This document shows positions 5,314-6,491 of a stretch of DNA of 6,491 nt, in pieces. The notes beneath the pieces were generated by a model. That model did not search any database and was not told the DNA's origin. It was given only the letters and a program-made list of their open reading frames with translations. Made by a program: the position numbers and the translations under genes. The stretch covers positions 1-6,491 of the forward strand of contig CACZRW010000027.1 in the NCBI GenBank assembly GCA_902783675.1. Reading direction: 5' to 3'. This DNA is from an uncultured Pseudomonadota bacterium. Its GTDB lineage: Bacteria; Pseudomonadota; Alphaproteobacteria; CACZRW01. Every line of letters starts with the position of its first letter. Position 1 is the stretch's first letter.

Positions 5314-6438
5314 CTAGGGTAAGGGGACGCGGGAAAGCAAAACATCAATAAAGCTGTCGGTGGTGATGCCTTCGGCTTCGGCTTCAAAAGTCAGAATAAT
5401 GCGGTGGCGAAGGACATCGTGCACAATGGCGTGGATATCTTCGGGCAGGACAAAATCCCTGCCGGCAAGCCAAGTCCTCGCCCTGGCGCACTTGTCAAGC
5501 GTAATGGTGCCGCGAGGCGAAGCGCCGTAGGCAATCCACTTTGCCAGCTTGTCGCCATAAGGCGCGGGATTGCGGGTCGCCATTACCAGCTGGACGATAT
5601 ATTCCTCAAGCGCGGGCGAAAGGAAAATGTCGTATATTTCCCTGCGAGCGGCGAATACCGTCTTTTGCGGGATAGGCGCGAAGGCGGTAGTCTTTGGCTT
5701 TGTCTCCTCGTCACGCACCAGCTTTAAAATCTTGCGCTCGGAGTCTATGTTCGGCTGGTCAATCTTTACATACATCAAAAAGCGGTCCAGTTGCGCCTCG
5801 GGAAGCGGGTAAGTGCCTTCCTGCTCAATGGGGTTCTGGGTCGCCATCACCATGAAAAGCTTGGGCAGCTCATAGGTCTTGCCGCCCACCGTTACCTGCC
5901 TTTCCGCCATGGCTTCCAAAAGCGCGGATTGCACCTTTGCCGGCGAGCGGTTTATCTCGTCCGCAAGCACCAGATTGTGGAAAACAGGTCCGGGCTGGAA
6001 GGTAAAAGTGCCGTTCTCGGGGCGGTAAACATCGCTGCCCGTAATGTCGGCGGGAAGCAAGTCCGGCGTGAACTGAATGCGACTGCATTCCCCTTCAAGC
6101 GCCTCGGAAAGCTTCTTTATCGCTTTGGTCTTGGCAAGGCCGGGAGCGCCCTCGACCAGCAAATGCCCGTCCGCTAAAAGCGCAAGCAAAAGCCGCTCTA
6201 CCAAATCTTCCTGCCCGATGATGTTGCTGTTCATATAGTCCTTTAGGCGCATAAAATCTTCACGCGCGGCAGAAATGCCGAGCTTGGCACTTGCCCCTTG
6301 CCCCTGCCCTTGCGGCAAGCTTGTCGGCGTGGGCGCAGGCGCCGGTGCGGCGTTAGGTGCGGCGGCAGATGTGGCAGGAGCGGCGGTATTTGTAGCAGCA
6401 GCGGGTGTCATGGGTTGCGGTTCATCGGTTTTTTGCAT
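5314..6438 (-). CDS. MoxR-family AAA+ ATPase with Ala/Pro-rich N-terminal extension
   Basis: MoxR ATPases act as chaperones that help mature or assemble partner complexes, often together with VWA proteins; Paracoccus MoxR is needed for methanol dehydrogenase maturation. All ATPase elements are present in this 374-residue protein: IIGQEDLVERLLLALL (73-88), Walker A EGAPGLAKT (96-104), Walker B LVLADE (156-161) followed by INRSPAKVQSALLEAM, sensor 1 ATQNP (199-203), EAQLDRF with the arginine finger Arg219, and sensor 2 SPRG (307-310). Residues 1-50 are an added low-complexity region rich in Ala, Pro and Thr, ending in QGQGQG. Start is the ATG at 6438, with AGAGGG four bases upstream. The 53 bases upstream of it in the window are AT-rich (TATATAAATATT) and may hold part of a promoter, but a -35 cannot be placed. 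First gene of the module; the specific substrate is unknown. Confidence 0.94.
   Translation of the reverse strand: MQKTDEPQPMTPAAATNTAAPATSAAAPNAAPAPAPTPTSLPQGQGQGASAKLGISAAREDFMRLKDYMNSNIIGQEDLVERLLLALLADGHLLVEGAPGLAKTKAIKKLSEALEGECSRIQFTPDLLPADITGSDVYRPENGTFTFQPGPVFHNLVLADEINRSPAKVQSALLEAMAERQVTVGGKTYELPKLFMVMATQNPIEQEGTYPLPEAQLDRFLMYVKIDQPNIDSERKILKLVRDEETKPKTTAFAPIPQKTVFAARREIYDIFLSPALEEYIVQLVMATRNPAPYGDKLAKWIAYGASPRGTITLDKCARARTWLAGRDFVLPEDIHAIVHDVLRHRIILTFEAEAEGITTDSFIDVLLSRVPLP
6289..6408 (-). other. Low-complexity Ala/Pro/Thr linker in the MoxR protein
   Basis: Codons 11-50 encode almost only Ala, Pro, Thr, Ser, Asn, Gln and Gly, including PAPAPTPT and QGQGQG. This is expected to be disordered and lies before the AAA+ core. 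GCG/GCA-rich runs make it prone to length variation between strains. Confidence 0.75.
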
Positions 6439-6491
6439 TTTTCCCTCTTAACAAGATGTAAAGACTAATATTTATATACTAACAATCAAGC

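Noticed and set aside
4785..5351. A 188-codon plus-strand open frame antisense to DUF58 and the end of moxR
   Set aside because: It shadows the conserved DUF58 frame, shows no family similarity and has no convincing ribosome binding site.

Overview
The window reads as a stretch of bacterial chromosome with nine protein genes, all on the minus strand, and almost no spacing between them. The gene order rpiB-glyA-nrdR-ribE-ribH-nusB, with protein sequences close to alphaproteobacterial versions (especially GlyA and NrdR), points to an alphaproteobacterium. Base composition is roughly balanced by eye and ATA and AGG codons are used freely. I cannot name the genus; the unusual riboflavin enzymes make me suspect a divergent or host-associated lineage, but that is inference.

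In transcription order (right to left) there are two blocks. Block 1 (6438 to 3833) is a MoxR-type module: a MoxR AAA+ ATPase with an extra disordered Ala/Pro-rich N-terminus, a DUF58 protein with a degenerate von Willebrand-like fold, and a single-pass membrane protein of the DUF4381 type. Such modules usually continue with membrane-anchored VWA (BatA/BatB-like) genes; here the module stops after DUF4381. By family knowledge it probably acts as an envelope-associated ATPase/chaperone system for maturing or assembling target proteins.

Block 2 (3729 to the left edge) is a housekeeping operon: rpiB (pentose phosphate isomerase), glyA (serine hydroxymethyltransferase), nrdR (ribonucleotide reductase repressor), ribE (riboflavin synthase), ribH (lumazine synthase) and the 5' part of nusB (transcription antitermination factor, cut by the window edge). 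Genes are separated by 1 to 39 bases or overlap (ATGA at ribH/nusB), so translation is probably coupled. The 103-base gap between the blocks holds an 8-bp inverted repeat and is the most likely place for an operon promoter, although I see no convincing -35/-10 pair.

No RNA gene, mobile element, CRISPR array or plus-strand gene is supported, and no gene-free stretch exceeds about 100 bases. I do not see a clearly new system. The points most worth checking are: a RibH that has lost the usual catalytic-loop motif, a RibE with substitutions in its N-terminal barrel, the absence of ribD from the cluster, and the MoxR module without a VWA partner.
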